A DNA stretch of 64,000 nucleotides from Stieleria maiorica (lineage in GTDB: Bacteria > Planctomycetota > Planctomycetia > Pirellulales > Pirellulaceae). Location of the stretch: contig NZ_CP036264.1 of assembly GCF_008035925.1 (NCBI RefSeq), positions 3,594,402-3,658,401 of the forward strand, in the 5' to 3' direction. This document shows, one piece after another, positions 54,629-64,000 of the stretch. Made by a program: the position numbers and the translations under genes. The notes beneath the pieces are model-generated. The model made no database searches. It was not told the origin of the DNA and saw only the letters and a program-made list of their open reading frames with translations. Every line of letters starts with the position of its first letter. Position 1 is the first letter of the stretch.

Positions 54629-55013
54629 GCGCTGCGTTCCTTGTCTGTCGGGTTTTGTCCGGGACGGTGAAGGGGAAACCGTGGGGCGGCAAGCGTTTCA
54701 ATGCGCAATGCCGCCGCTCGCGGCGTCAACCCAAGAGAATAGGGTATGGGGGTTGTGCTGAGCAACCGCAGCAGCGAACGCATGCGAGGCGAGATGCGGG
54801 AAGAAGATTTTGGGGTAGGAAGATTTTGGGGTAGGAAGATTTTGGGGTAGGAAGATTTTGGGGTAGGAAGATTTTGGGGTAGGAAGGTTTTGGGGTAGGA
54901 AGGTTTTGGGGTAGGAAGGTTTTGGGGTAGGAAGATTTTGGGACTCGTCCATGGAACGCAGCGCTGACGCTAACCCTGGCACCTCGCCTGCTCGCTGAGA
55001 ATCACGAACGCGC
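54629..55013. other. Intergenic region containing 16-bp minisatellite
   Basis: No gene. The array at 54798-54942 is listed separately. The stretch 54629-54797 should contain the promoter of the acyltransferase fusion gene on the minus strand. Confidence 0.6.
54798..54942. repeat. Minisatellite, 16-bp unit GGAAGATTTTGGGGTA, about nine copies
   Basis: About nine tandem copies. The first is degenerate, the next four are exact, three later ones have G in place of A at the sixth base (GGAAGG), and a last partial copy has GGAAGA. Each unit has a G4 run. All three reading frames of the minus strand are open across it, which produces meaningless ORFs. Single related copies lie inverted at 9686-9773. 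Confidence 0.95.
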
Positions 55014-55463
55014 TCAGCTACCCGCCTCGGACGATGCGGGTTTTGTGTCGGCCAGATTGGGGTTGAAATCGAGCGTCACGTCCCAGAAGCCCGGGCGTCC
55101 GACCAGGTTGGCCAGGCAGATCGAATGGATGCGGTCGTAACCCAATTCGCATATCCGGCGGTGCAGACGTAAGGCGTCGTTATGACTGAGATGCCCGATG
55201 GTCTTGCCCGCAATTTCGACGCGGATGGCGTTGGGGAGACGGTGTTCGGTATCGGACACCAACGCCGCGTCGCTCTGCCGCTGGTACAAGTGGCGTTCCT
55301 CATCCTTGCGAGTCCATTCGTTCGAGGTCGCTTTCCAGAACGCATCTAAACTTTTCGTCGACAACGGCGACACTTCGATGTCAAAGTTGCCCGGTCCAAA
55401 CAATCGGATTGCCAACACTCGTGGAGGAGCGGGTTTGGACAAGAGACGCTGCAAGAACTTCAT
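55014..55463 (-). CDS. Small HIRAN-like protein
   Basis: 149 residues, no signal peptide. The central VEIAGKTIGHLSHNDALRLHRRI has the look of a HIRAN-type domain (strand, GK-IGHLS-DA, helix). HIRAN domains occur in nucleic-acid-associated proteins, but small stand-alone versions have no known role. The match is by eye, so the family call is tentative. The ORF is clean and starts with ATG, and no other gene is close on its strand. Confidence 0.55.
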   Translation of the reverse strand: MKFLQRLLSKPAPPRVLAIRLFGPGNFDIEVSPLSTKSLDAFWKATSNEWTRKDEERHLYQRQSDAALVSDTEHRLPNAIRVEIAGKTIGHLSHNDALRLHRRICELGYDRIHSICLANLVGRPGFWDVTLDFNPNLADTKPASSEAGS

Positions 55464-55976
55464 CGATCAATTCCTCGGCGGCTAGAGAAGAGGCACTAAC
55501 CTAGCATCTCGGTCCGACCGCTGTGTCACCGCCCGGTCCCGCGGTCGGTTCAGCCCCCCTTCCGTCGCCGGGCCGGCCGGGCTGTGCAATCTCTGGATTC
55601 TGCGGTGGTTCAGAAGACAAGCGAAAGCATTCCGCGATGGACGGTCGACTCACAGCCGCCATCGGGCGACAAAACATGAGTGACATCAGCCGATTCGCGC
55701 AAGCGTTCGGGCTCCCAAGCATTCGGGCTCCCTGCGCTTGGGACGTCTAGCGTTTGGGCCCCAGCTTCGATGCTGGACCGTAGGCTGGCGCGCAAGGGCA
55801 CCTACTTTATGAGCCGACGGCGCTAGCCGCGGGCCTTGGATTGCCCTGTGAGATTTGTAAGGCCCGAGGCTAGCGCCTACGGCTCTTGAAACGCCCGAGG
55901 CTAGCGCCTACGGCTCAGTTTGCGATCGAAAGTAGGTGGCATTGGGCTGGCGCCAAACGGCTGATCCCGAGAGGGT
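55464..55976. repeat. Intergenic with nested hairpin repeat family C, copy 2
   Basis: 55801-55810 (CACCTACTTT) and 55931-55940 (AAAGTAGGTG) form a perfect 10-bp outer stem. Inside, 55812-55839 pairs with 55861-55887, and a second right-hand copy follows at 55894-55920. The inner halves are nearly identical to the element at 7475-7554. No gene is supported in 55464-55800. The element ends 37 bases past the sulfatase stop at 55977. Confidence 0.85.
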
Positions 55977-57467
55977 TTAGCGGATCGCTTTATCCGGCAG
56001 CGCGGTTCCGATGCCGGCATCGATGGGCATCGTGTCGGTGCCAGGGGCGAGTCCGACGGCCTTCATCGCCCGCAGCAACCGCTGCTCCATTTCGGCGATC
56101 GTTTGTTGGTGCGACGGATCGTTGATCAAGTTGGTCGATTCGGCGGGATCGTTTTGCATGTCGTACAGTTCGGCCATGTGGCGATCGGGGGATCCGTCGC
56201 CGTGCGGGTAGCGAATGTACTTGAATCGATCGCCGCGGACCGAACGCACGTTGGGCGTGTAGGGGAACTGCTTTTCGTAGTTGTAGTAGTACAGCCATTC
56301 GGTGCGCCACTGGCTGTCATCGCCCGAGATCAGCGGTTTGATCGAGCTGCCGTGGATCTTGGTCAGCTGGTCGGCGCCGGCGGCGTCCAAAATGGTGGGA
56401 GCGACATCGGTCGTCAGCACTTGCTGTTTGATCCGCATCGGACCGGACTCTTTCGTCCAGCGGGGATAGCGAATGATCATCGGAACGCGGGCGCTGGCTT
56501 CGTGGGCCGTTCGTTTGTCGACCATCCCGTGTTCGCCTTCCAACAATCCGTTGTCCCCCATGAAGACGAACATGGTGTTGTCCAATTGGCCGGTCGCTTT
56601 CAAGTGGTCGACCAAGCGACCGACGCTGTCGTCAATCGACAGGATCGTGCCCCAGTACGCCCGGACCATGCGGGCAAAATCAACCACGCCGCTCGCTTTG
56701 TCGTTGGGAAACTCCTTTCGCCAATCAAAGATCGGTCCGTAGATCCCGTGCCACGTCGACAGCCGCTGGGTGATCCATTCCGGTTTGTCATCGAGTTTGA
56801 ACGACGAGTGTGGATAGTTGACTTCGACGTCGTCAAACGTGTGTTCGTACTTCGGCTCGGGGAAATAAAAACTGTGGGGCGCCTTCTGGCCGATCATCAA
56901 CATGAACGGCTTTGAGTCATTCTCAGAACGATGCTGGTCGATCCACTCGATCGACATGTCGGTCACCACGGTGGTGTAATATCCCGGTACGACGCGGCGG
57001 CCTTTTCCGTTGAAATTGAACTCGGTGTCGAAGTAGCTGCCTTGGCCCTTGTGGGTGACGAAGTGATTAAACCCCGGACGCGGTTCGTCGCTTTTTTCGC
57101 CCATGTGCCATTTGCCGATGTAGGCGGTTTGATATCCGGACTCCTGCAGCCGTCGAGGAAAACTGTCCAGATCGGCAGGGTAGTCGGTGAAGTTGTTGGT
57201 GACCCCGTGGGCATGGGCGTACAACCCGCTCAGGATCGTCGCGCGGCTGGGCGAACACAGACTGGTCGTGCAGAACATGTTCTCGAAATAGATCCCCTCG
57301 GCGGCCAGTCGATCGATGTTGGGGGTCTTCAGGTGCGGGTGCCCGGCACAGGAGAGTGCGTTCCAGCGGATGTCGTCACAGAGCATGACGACAACATTGG
57401 GGCGATCGTCTGCTTTGGAGGAAACGGTCAGCAGCGCGAGCAGGCAACAGGCGAGAAGTGATCGCAT
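55977..57467 (-). CDS. Sulfatase, secreted
   Basis: About 496 residues. A signal peptide ([19 protein letters not shown]) is followed by [11 protein letters not shown] with the metal Asp pair, CSPSR (formylglycine Cys about residue 71), [18 protein letters not shown] and a C-terminal [13 protein letters not shown] end. The last feature is typical of heparan N-sulfatase/iduronate-sulfatase-like enzymes. The substrate is unknown. The frame extends to 57719, but the ATG at 57467 starts the signal peptide. Confidence 0.93.
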   Translation of the reverse strand: MRSLLACCLLALLTVSSKADDRPNVVVMLCDDIRWNALSCAGHPHLKTPNIDRLAAEGIYFENMFCTTSLCSPSRATILSGLYAHAHGVTNNFTDYPADLDSFPRRLQESGYQTAYIGKWHMGEKSDEPRPGFNHFVTHKGQGSYFDTEFNFNGKGRRVVPGYYTTVVTDMSIEWIDQHRSENDSKPFMLMIGQKAPHSFYFPEPKYEHTFDDVEVNYPHSSFKLDDKPEWITQRLSTWHGIYGPIFDWRKEFPNDKASGVVDFARMVRAYWGTILSIDDSVGRLVDHLKATGQLDNTMFVFMGDNGLLEGEHGMVDKRTAHEASARVPMIIRYPRWTKESGPMRIKQQVLTTDVAPTILDAAGADQLTKIHGSSIKPLISGDDSQWRTEWLYYYNYEKQFPYTPNVRSVRGDRFKYIRYPHGDGSPDRHMAELYDMQNDPAESTNLINDPSHQQTIAEMEQRLLRAMKAVGLAPGTDTMPIDAGIGTALPDKAIR

Positions 57468-57761
57468 GGCGAGGCAACGGGAGCGAGGGGGGAAATCAAA
57501 GGTGTATTTGGCGGGTAGCAGTTTAGCAGCTTTTACCAGGGGTGCACGTGGCGGCAGGCGGTGTGCGGCGGGCGGTGTGCGGCGGAGGCACGCCGACATC
57601 GCGTTCCTCCACATTATCCACTTGTTCCCGGGCTCTGCCTGGCAACACACTGACCTTGGAGGCTCCGCCTCGCGCCGGCGGGAAACAGGTGGCGGAGCCA
57701 CACGGCCATTGCGTTCCACGGCGGAGCCTGGGAACGAGGGTGAGTGGTGCCGAGTGCTTCG
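57468..57761. repeat. Intergenic with GGCTCCGCC/GTTCCC-type dispersed repeats
   Basis: 57580-57745 contain several interleaved short inverted pieces: TTCCTCCAC, TTGTTCCCGGGCTCTGCCTG, GGAGGCTCCGCCTC, and a mirror GCGTTCCACGGCGGAGCCTGGGAACGA-like end. Similar palindromic repeats are widespread in bacterial genomes and are often moved by REP-associated transposases, which I do not see here. The promoter of the third sulfatase must lie near 57470-57550. Confidence 0.65.
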
Positions 57762-59180
57762 TCAATCGCCGTCGGATGGCTCGATGCGTTTGGCAACGAG
57801 TCGAACGCCGTTTTGAAAGAGTTCCACCGAGTCGAATCGTCCGTCGTTTGCGTCTTTGAACGTCAGCGTCGCCTGGACGACTTTGTAAAACCACTCCGTC
57901 TCGGATTTGGGGAAGACCTGCAGGGCAGGTTGTCCGGTCAGCTGCACCATCAGACGATCATTGACCACATTGATGTCGAACACCGCTCCGGGGGCAAGTT
58001 GGTACCGGCCTTCACAGCGTTTCATTTTTACGACCGGTACTTTGACGGCCGACTCGAACGTCCGCGGCTCTACCGGTGCGCCGGCCAGCATGCGGATCAG
58101 GTCTTCGGCCAACCGGTCGACTTCCATGGTCGCGGTGTTGGTCAGCAAGACGACGGCCGCGGGGATTTGGCGATTGACGAACAGCATGGCGTGGAACCCG
58201 CCGGTTTGTCCGTTGTGCCAACGCGTCGATCCGTCTCGTGCGAGATGCCAACCCAGCCCCATCGCAAAGTCTTTGGCGTCGCCGGCACGGTGTTGCTTCC
58301 ACGCCAGTTGAATCGCTTTGCCAAGATCGTTGTCGGGCGGATCAAGGTTGGCTTTGGCGAACCGCAACATGTCTGTCACGGTGCTGCGGATCCCGCCGGC
58401 GCCGGGCATGTCAGCGAACTCCCAGGTCGAACGTGGTTTGGCAAGCGCATCGTGTCCGGTCGCAAGCCGCTGTAGCACGTCGTCGTTGCCGGTGACCGTG
58501 GTGTCGGACATCCCCAACGGTCCGGTCACTCGCTGGGAAAACAGTTCGTCATATGATTTTCCGGCTTGTCGACAAAGCAGGTAGCCGAGGAAGGAAACGG
58601 CCAGGTTCGAATACTCCATCGCGTCACCCGGGTCCCGCGTCAAGGAGTACTCGTTGAGGAACTCCAAGGCGAGATCGGAGGTGTAGTCGGCATACGGGTT
58701 TTCGCCGCCGACGTTCGTCATGTTGCTGGGCAGACGCGGCAACCCCGACCGGTGAATCGACAGGTCCAGCAACGTAATCGACTTGCCACCGGACTCCGGC
58801 ATCCTGGCCCCGTCGGGCATCAGCTCTGCGGCGTCTTGGTCCAGTTTGACTTTGTTTTGGACCACTGCGTCGGCGAGCAAAATCCCCGTGAAGACTTTGG
58901 TGACGGACCCGATTTCATAGACCGTTTGGTCGTCGGGCGCCGGACCGTCCTGGGACGTCTTGCCGAAGTGAAAGGTGGCGGCCCTGTCGCCCGCGATCAG
59001 ACCGAGAGAAAGTCCGACAACCAGCTCGTTGTCCAAGTAGGGCTGGACGAGGGATCGAACCCGCTGGCGTGTCGCCGGGTCGTTCAGGTCGGGGGGCGCG
59101 GCGGAGAGGGCGGTGGGGATGATGAGCAGCAGGATGCAAAAAAATGCGGGGACGACAGCGGCCCGGAGACGGTGGGTCAT
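57762..59180 (-). CDS. Serine hydrolase, beta-lactamase (class C/PBP-like) family, secreted
   Basis: 472 residues. A signal peptide (about 1-27) is followed by a class-C beta-lactamase-like domain with the SxxK nucleophile motif GSVTKVF (Ser92, Lys95), the YxN motif in MEYSNLAVSF (about 194-196) and an HxG motif in WHNGQTGGF (about 330). A small C-terminal beta domain (about 390-470) is similar to lipocalin-like ends of this family. Members are esterases, peptidases or true beta-lactamases, and the sequence does not decide which. It is transcribed on the same strand as the sulfatase before it. Confidence 0.9.
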   Translation of the reverse strand: MTHRLRAAVVPAFFCILLLIIPTALSAAPPDLNDPATRQRVRSLVQPYLDNELVVGLSLGLIAGDRAATFHFGKTSQDGPAPDDQTVYEIGSVTKVFTGILLADAVVQNKVKLDQDAAELMPDGARMPESGGKSITLLDLSIHRSGLPRLPSNMTNVGGENPYADYTSDLALEFLNEYSLTRDPGDAMEYSNLAVSFLGYLLCRQAGKSYDELFSQRVTGPLGMSDTTVTGNDDVLQRLATGHDALAKPRSTWEFADMPGAGGIRSTVTDMLRFAKANLDPPDNDLGKAIQLAWKQHRAGDAKDFAMGLGWHLARDGSTRWHNGQTGGFHAMLFVNRQIPAAVVLLTNTATMEVDRLAEDLIRMLAGAPVEPRTFESAVKVPVVKMKRCEGRYQLAPGAVFDINVVNDRLMVQLTGQPALQVFPKSETEWFYKVVQATLTFKDANDGRFDSVELFQNGVRLVAKRIEPSDGD

Positions 59181-59299
59181 CGAAATCTCTGTACGGATTC
59201 AGGGCGTTGCATGTCGGTCCCCATGACTGACGCGGGCCGACGGACCACACGATCATACCACCTGCATTCGGCAGCCGCTTCTCCGAAGTGCGACTCCAA

Positions 59300-59381
59300 A
59301 GTACGACGGCCCTTCCGGGCGGTCGTGCGATCGCTGCGGAGCAGCGAGGGGGGAGTCGCCTAAAGGCTAGACACCAGCGCG
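59300..59381. repeat. Hairpin repeat families A and B, fused copy
   Basis: 59301-59329 is a family B palindrome (GTACGACGGCCCTTCCGGGC). It runs directly into a family A right half at 59330-59381 (TCGCTGCGGAGCAGCGA, then CGCCTAAAGGCTAGACACCA). It ends exactly at the cysNC stop codon (59382), so it would form the 3' end of the cys mRNA. Confidence 0.85.
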
Positions 59382-61322
59382 CTACTTGATGATGCCCTTT
59401 GCTTTCAGTGCGTCGATGATTTGGCTCGCGCATTGATCGATGGATTGCTTCGAGGCGTCGAGGGTGACATCCGGGTCGGTGGGGACGTCGTAGGGGGCGG
59501 TGACACCGGGGAAGTTCAGCAATTCGCCGGCGTCGGCTTTGGCGTACTGGCCCTTTTCGTCTCGCTGGCGGCAGACTTCGACGGGCGTGGCGACGTGGAC
59601 GACCAGGAAGCGGTTTTCGCCGATCACGCGCGCCACCTTTTGACGCACCTCTTCGCTGGGGGCGACGAAGCAGGCGATGCAAATCAATCCGGCTTCGTTG
59701 AGCGTGTGCGCCAGGTGGGCACTGCGGCGCAGGTTTTCACTGCGGTCGGCGGCGCTAAATCCGAGGTCTCGAGACAACCCTTTGCGGACATGTTCGCCAT
59801 CGATGACCGAGACGGCGCGGCCGCTTTCGAACAGTTTTCGTTCCAGTGCTTGGCCGATCGCGGTCTTGCCCGATCCGGTCAGTCCGGTCAGCAGGACGGT
59901 CGCGGGTTGTTGGCCGAAGCGGGCGATCCGTTCTTCGTCGGTGACCGCAGAGACGGCTGCGTTTTCGTCGCCGCCGGCGGATTCTTCGTCGTCCCAAACC
60001 GATTTCGCTGAACCGTCGCCTGACTTGTCCAGGATCATTCCCGCGGCGACGGTCGCATTGGTGATGCGGTCGATCACGATGAACGCGCCGGTGGAACGGT
60101 TGCGGCGATAGGCATCAAAGTGGATCGGGGCGGACAGCGAAATACCGACGCGACCGATCGCGTTGAGTTCCAGTTCCGGGGCCGGGCTGCGGTGCAGCGT
60201 GTTCACGTCGACGCGGTAGTTGAGCGTGTCGATCGTGCCGGGAACGGTTTGCGTGGTGTGCTTGAACAAGTACGTCTTGCCGGGAACCATCGATTCTTCG
60301 CCCATCCAAACCAACATGGCTTGGATCGAATCGCGCGACTTGGGAAGGTTTCCCGGGCGGACGATCATGTCCCCGCGTGACGCATCGATCTCGTCTTCCA
60401 ACGTCAGCGTGACCGAAAGTGGGGCATAAGCTTCTTCCAGCTCTCCTTCATAGGTCACGATCGATTTCACTTTCGATTTTCGTTTGCTCGGCAGCACCAT
60501 GATCTCTTCGCCGGGACGAATGATCCCCGAGGCGATCGTGCCGCAGAAGCCGCGGAAATCCAGGTTCGGTCGATTGACCAGCTGGACGGGAAAGCGGAAG
60601 TCTTGCAGGTTGCGATCACTGCCGATGTAGACCGATTCCAGGAAGCCCATCAGCGTCGTGCCCGTGTACCAGTCCATCGATTTGCTGCGATCGACGACGT
60701 TGTCTCCGTTGAGGGCGCTGATCGGGATGAAATGCAAATCGGGCAGGTCCAAGCGTGTGGCGAAGGAGCGATAGTCGTTGCAGATCGCCTCGTATTTCGC
60801 CTCGTCGAAATCGATCAGGTCCATTTTGTTGATCGCGACGACGACGTGTCGAATCCCCAGCAAGGAAACGATGAACGAGTGCCGCCGGGTTTGCGTCAGC
60901 ACGCCGTGCCGCGCGTCGATCATCAAAATCGCCAGGTCGGCGGTCGACGCGCCGGTCGCCATGTTGCGCGTGTATTGCTCGTGACCGGGGGTGTCGGCGA
61001 TGATGAACTTTCGTTTGGCGGTGCTGAAGTAACGGTAGGCGACATCGATCGTGATGCCCTGTTCGCGTTCTTCTTTCAGCCCGTCCATGAACAGCGACGG
61101 GTCAAAATTTCCGCCGGTCGACCCCTGTTTGGCGGAATCCGATTGGACCTTGGCCAATTCGTCTTCGTAAACGAGTTTGGAGTCATAAAGCAAACGCCCG
61201 ATCAGCGTGCTCTTTCCGTCGTCGACGCTGCCACAGGTGATGAACCGCAACAGTTGCTTGTTCTCATGTTGCTTGAGATAGGCGTGGATGTCGGTTGCGA
61301 TAAGGTCGGACTGGTGAGACAT
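59382..61322 (-). CDS. cysNC: Bifunctional sulfate adenylyltransferase subunit 1/APS kinase
   Basis: 646 residues. The N-terminal GTPase part of ATP sulfurylase has G1 GSVDDGKS (31-38), DTPGH, NKMD and EF-Tu-like barrels (about 240-440). The C-terminal APS kinase (about 465-646) has the P-loop [24 protein letters not shown] and the lid region [10 protein letters not shown]. In the last motif Ala replaces the Ser found in many APS kinases (FISP type). The protein uses GTP to drive APS formation with CysD, then phosphorylates APS to PAPS. It lies 79 bases behind cysD in one operon. The product feeds sulfation or assimilation. Confidence 0.95.
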   Translation of the reverse strand: MSHQSDLIATDIHAYLKQHENKQLLRFITCGSVDDGKSTLIGRLLYDSKLVYEDELAKVQSDSAKQGSTGGNFDPSLFMDGLKEEREQGITIDVAYRYFSTAKRKFIIADTPGHEQYTRNMATGASTADLAILMIDARHGVLTQTRRHSFIVSLLGIRHVVVAINKMDLIDFDEAKYEAICNDYRSFATRLDLPDLHFIPISALNGDNVVDRSKSMDWYTGTTLMGFLESVYIGSDRNLQDFRFPVQLVNRPNLDFRGFCGTIASGIIRPGEEIMVLPSKRKSKVKSIVTYEGELEEAYAPLSVTLTLEDEIDASRGDMIVRPGNLPKSRDSIQAMLVWMGEESMVPGKTYLFKHTTQTVPGTIDTLNYRVDVNTLHRSPAPELELNAIGRVGISLSAPIHFDAYRRNRSTGAFIVIDRITNATVAAGMILDKSGDGSAKSVWDDEESAGGDENAAVSAVTDEERIARFGQQPATVLLTGLTGSGKTAIGQALERKLFESGRAVSVIDGEHVRKGLSRDLGFSAADRSENLRRSAHLAHTLNEAGLICIACFVAPSEEVRQKVARVIGENRFLVVHVATPVEVCRQRDEKGQYAKADAGELLNFPGVTAPYDVPTDPDVTLDASKQSIDQCASQIIDALKAKGIIK

Positions 61323-61401
61323 GGATGAACGTGATGTTGAGTGGGGTGTCGCTTGGGGTGGCCGGGGCCGAGTTGTCGAAGTGCAGGGGGAAAGTCGACG
61401 G

Positions 61402-62313
61402 CTAGAAATAGCCGCGTTCCTTTTTCTTTTGCATTCCCACGCCGCCTTCGTCCTTGTCGATCACGCGTCCCTGTCGTTCGCTGGTCGTCGTCAGCAACAT
61501 TTCTTGAATCACGTCCACCAGATCGGTCGCTTCGGATTCGACCGCGCCCGAGAGCGGGTAGCAGCCCAAGGTCCGGAACCGCACCATCTTTTCCTCTTCG
61601 ACCTCGCCTTCCAACAGCGGCATGCGGTCGTCGTTGCGCATGATCAGGATTCCGTCCCGCTCGACGACCTTGCGTTTGGTCGACAGGTACAGCGGCACGA
61701 TCGGGATATTTTCCAGGTGGATGTACTGCCAGACGTCCAGCTCCGTCCAGTTGCTCATCGGGAACACGCGGATCGATTCCCCTTTGTTGACCCGCGCGTT
61801 GTACAAGTTCCACAGCTCGGGACGTTGGTTTTTGGGGTCCCAGCGGTGCCCCTTGTCGCGAAAGCTGAAGACGCGTTCCTTGGCCCGCGATTTTTCTTCG
61901 TCGCGGCGAGCCCCACCGAACGCGGCATCGAAACCGTATTTGTCCAGTGCCGCCTTGAGCGCGTCGGTCTTCATGATTTCGGTGTGCCGTTCGCTGTCCT
62001 CCCAAGGTTTGATGTCCAGCTTCAGCCCTTCCTCGTTGATGTAGACGATCAGGTCCAACCCCAGCTCTTTGGCGACATAATTGTCACGGAACTCATACAT
62101 CTCCTTGAACTTCCACGTCGTGTCGACGTGCAGCAGTGGGAACGGCGGCTTGGCCGGAGCGAACGCTTTGCGTGCCAGGTGCAGCAACACCGCGGAGTCT
62201 TTGCCGACGCTGTAGAGCATCACGGGATTCTGGAATTCTGCGGCCACCTCACGAAAAATATGGATGCTCTCTGCTTCCAGTTGCTTGAGGTGGGTCAGGT
62301 TGTAATCCGACAT
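61402..62313 (-). CDS. cysD: Sulfate adenylyltransferase subunit 2
   Basis: 303 residues, full length for CysD. The PP-loop motif is [10 protein letters not shown] (35-44). Other family signatures are [49 protein letters not shown] and a C-terminal [22 protein letters not shown]. It makes APS from ATP and sulfate together with CysN. It is the first gene of the cysD-cysNC operon. Confidence 0.97.
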   Translation of the reverse strand: MSDYNLTHLKQLEAESIHIFREVAAEFQNPVMLYSVGKDSAVLLHLARKAFAPAKPPFPLLHVDTTWKFKEMYEFRDNYVAKELGLDLIVYINEEGLKLDIKPWEDSERHTEIMKTDALKAALDKYGFDAAFGGARRDEEKSRAKERVFSFRDKGHRWDPKNQRPELWNLYNARVNKGESIRVFPMSNWTELDVWQYIHLENIPIVPLYLSTKRKVVERDGILIMRNDDRMPLLEGEVEEEKMVRFRTLGCYPLSGAVESEATDLVDVIQEMLLTTTSERQGRVIDKDEGGVGMQKKKERGYF

Positions 62314-62678
62314 CAGGACGCCGTAAGGGTGGGGAATCTAACTTAAGTGACCGCCAAGGTTCGCTCGGCTAGGGGAGTGAGGGGGAGTATACGTGCCGCG
62401 TGCGGATTTTCAGAGTGGGTTTCAGGTTTCAGGTTTCAGGTTTCAGCGACACCCGACATTTTCTCTAGTCCTCGGTTTTCTGTTCTGCCCTCCTCTTTCC
62501 GCGGACTCCCAACTCCCAACTCCCAACTCCCAACTCCCCACTCCCCACTGACTCAAAACCTGAAACTCGAAACTCCCCCCTCCCGTTGCCATCCGGGATG
62601 CTGGGGCTTAGGCTCTGGGATTCTGCGCCGGGGAACGAGCACCTTCCCGGCCTCATCAATTTTTCCGGAGTGATTCTG
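62314..62678. repeat. Intergenic with two minisatellites before purA
   Basis: 62409-62445 hold about four copies of TTTCAGG. 62511-62560 hold AACTCCC repeated about six times with CACTCCC variants. The second array is the reverse complement of the minisatellite next to the four-helix-bundle gene at 29056. No gene is supported; the apparent frames read from the repeats have no coding character. The purA ribosome site is GGAG at 62667-62670. Confidence 0.8.
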
Positions 62679-64000
62679 GTGTCGGGAACTTGCGTCATTG
62701 GTTTGCAGTGGGGTGATGAAGCGAAAGGCAAATTGGTTGATTTGCTGGCTTCACAGTTTGATATGGTCGTCCGCTATCAAGGCGGGGCGAACGCCGGGCA
62801 CACGGTGGTCGTCGGCGATCAGGTCTACAAATTGCACCACATCCCCAGCGGTATTCTGCATCGCGGGGTCAGAAACTTGATCACGCCCGGTGTGGTGATC
62901 AATCCCGAAACCATGATCGCCGAGATGGATGGGCTGGCCCCCCGAGGTGTCGATTGCAACGAAAACCTGCAAATCAGCGAGCGGGCGCACCTGGTGATGC
63001 CGTGGCACATCGCCGAAGACCGGCAGATCAATGCGACCGCACTGCGCGGCGAGTCGATCGGGACCACCAACCGCGGGATCGGCCCGTGTTATCGCGACAA
63101 GGTCGGGCGCACCCATGCGATCCGCATGACCGACTTGGTGCAGAGTGACCGTGACGAGCGGATCCGGACGGTTGCCGAACAGAAACTGGCGATCTTGCGC
63201 AACATGGGGGCTTCCGAGGAAGAGCTCGAATCGATTGCCGCGGACAAGGTCATCGCCCAGGCCACGCGGTGGGCGAATCGTTTGGAAGGGATGATCGCCG
63301 ACACAACCGACACGTTGCTGGATGCCGCCGAGCAGGACAAGCGGATGTTGTTCGAAGGTGCCCAGGGGGCGTTGTTGGACATCGATCACGGCACCTATCC
63401 GTTCGTCACCAGCAGCAACAGCAGCGGTGTGGGAGTCTGTGCCGGTGCCGGAGTGCCGCCACGTTGGATCAATACGGTGCTGGGCGTCTGCAAGGCCTAC
63501 AGCACGCGTGTCGGCGGCGGTCCTTTCGTGACGGAACTGGAAGACGAGACGGGCGACAAGATTCGAAAGCTGGGCAATGAATTCGGAACGACGACGGGCC
63601 GCCCGCGGCGTTGTGGTTGGTTCGACGCGGTTGCCGTTCGTTACACGGCGCGATTGAGCGGCGTGACGCGGTTGGCATTGATGATGATGGACGTGCTGGC
63701 GCATCTGGACGAGCTGAAGATTTGCGTCGCCTATGAGCTGGACGGCCAGCGGATCACACGTTTTCCCGGGCACGCCGATCAGCTGCGGCGCTGCAAGCCG
63801 ATTTACGAAACCATTCCGGGATGGAAACAGCCGGTCGATGACGTCCGCCGCGAAGAGGATTTTCCCGAGGGGGCGCTGGCCTATGTGCGCCGGATCGAAG
63901 CCCTGGTCGGAATCCCCGTCGGCGTGCTGTCGGTCGGACCGGACCGTGCCCAAACCATTTTCACGAAGCAATCCGACGAGTTGAATTTGCAGCCGGTCGG
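62679..64000 (+). CDS. purA: Adenylosuccinate synthetase (3' end beyond window)
   Basis: At least 440 codons, open at the right edge; the family is usually about 430 residues, so little is missing. The GTG start at 62679 has GGAG 8 nt upstream. Motifs seen are [16 protein letters not shown] (usually GDEGKGK, here Ala for Gly), [10 protein letters not shown] with the catalytic His, [61 protein letters not shown] and [14 protein letters not shown]. It joins aspartate to IMP using GTP, the first committed step to AMP. Confidence 0.95.
   Translation, partial: MSGTCVIGLQWGDEAKGKLVDLLASQFDMVVRYQGGANAGHTVVVGDQVYKLHHIPSGILHRGVRNLITPGVVINPETMIAEMDGLAPRGVDCNENLQISERAHLVMPWHIAEDRQINATALRGESIGTTNRGIGPCYRDKVGRTHAIRMTDLVQSDRDERIRTVAEQKLAILRNMGASEEELESIAADKVIAQATRWANRLEGMIADTTDTLLDAAEQDKRMLFEGAQGALLDIDHGTYPFVTSSNSSGVGVCAGAGVPPRWINTVLGVCKAYSTRVGGGPFVTELEDETGDKIRKLGNEFGTTTGRPRRCGWFDAVAVRYTARLSGVTRLALMMMDVLAHLDELKICVAYELDGQRITRFPGHADQLRRCKPIYETIPGWKQPVDDVRREEDFPEGALAYVRRIEALVGIPVGVLSVGPDRAQTIFTKQSDELNLQPV

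Noticed and set aside
54698..54982. Minus-strand frame reading LPTPKSSYPKIF repeats
   Set aside because: It is only the translation of the 16-bp minisatellite.

Overview
The window comes from the chromosome of a planctomycete, most likely a Pirellulaceae (Rhodopirellula/Stieleria type). This rests on sequence character, not on a database hit. It holds three formylglycine sulfatases, a membrane-bound dehydrogenase-type protein with a planctomycete c-haem domain, two prepilin-like DUF1559 proteins, a PEP-CTERM protein, and a giant surface protein with the LEPR-XLL start signature and a dockerin-like domain. Short hairpin repeats and minisatellites are also abundant between genes.

Layout. 1-9.4 kb: a minus-strand block of sulfatase, glycoside-hydrolase-like protein, ThuA-domain protein, SGNH-fold protein and haem-domain dehydrogenase-like protein, probably for sulfated or complex polysaccharide use. 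9.8-12.6 kb: a response regulator and a histidine kinase whose sensor part looks like tandem discoidin-type domains. 12.7-15.9 kb: two DUF1559 prepilin-like genes pointing at each other, each followed by a tiny acidic lipoprotein gene. 16.4-17.7 kb: an APC-family amino-acid permease. 18-34.5 kb: a heavy-metal resistance island with two RND efflux pumps, two membrane-fusion proteins, one TolC-like outer-membrane protein, a His-rich and a Cys-rich small secreted protein heading the two clusters, and two accessory proteins. A four-helix-bundle gene bracketed by G-rich minisatellites sits inside the second pump operon. 34.6-45.5 kb: the PEP-CTERM gene and the 3364-residue surface protein. 46-48 kb: a gene remnant and a second sulfatase. 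48.2 kb: tRNA-Leu(CAG) with its own terminator. 48.4-55.5 kb: a proline-rich secreted protein, a two-TM K+ channel with RCK domains, a CDP-alcohol phosphatidyltransferase, an acyltransferase/acyl-ACP-synthetase fusion and a small HIRAN-like protein. 56-59.2 kb: a third sulfatase and a serine beta-lactamase-family hydrolase. 59.4-62.3 kb: cysD-cysNC for sulfate activation. 62.7 kb to the end: purA, cut by the window edge.

How the genes fit together. The sulfatases and the neighbouring polysaccharide enzymes fit life on sulfated marine polymers, and cysDNC would supply activated sulfate in the other direction. The 18-34 kb block is a coherent copper/silver or divalent-metal efflux island. The least explained material is the repeat content. 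There are at least four dispersed hairpin families and two types of G-rich minisatellite, and one minisatellite type is translated as the tail of the four-helix-bundle protein.
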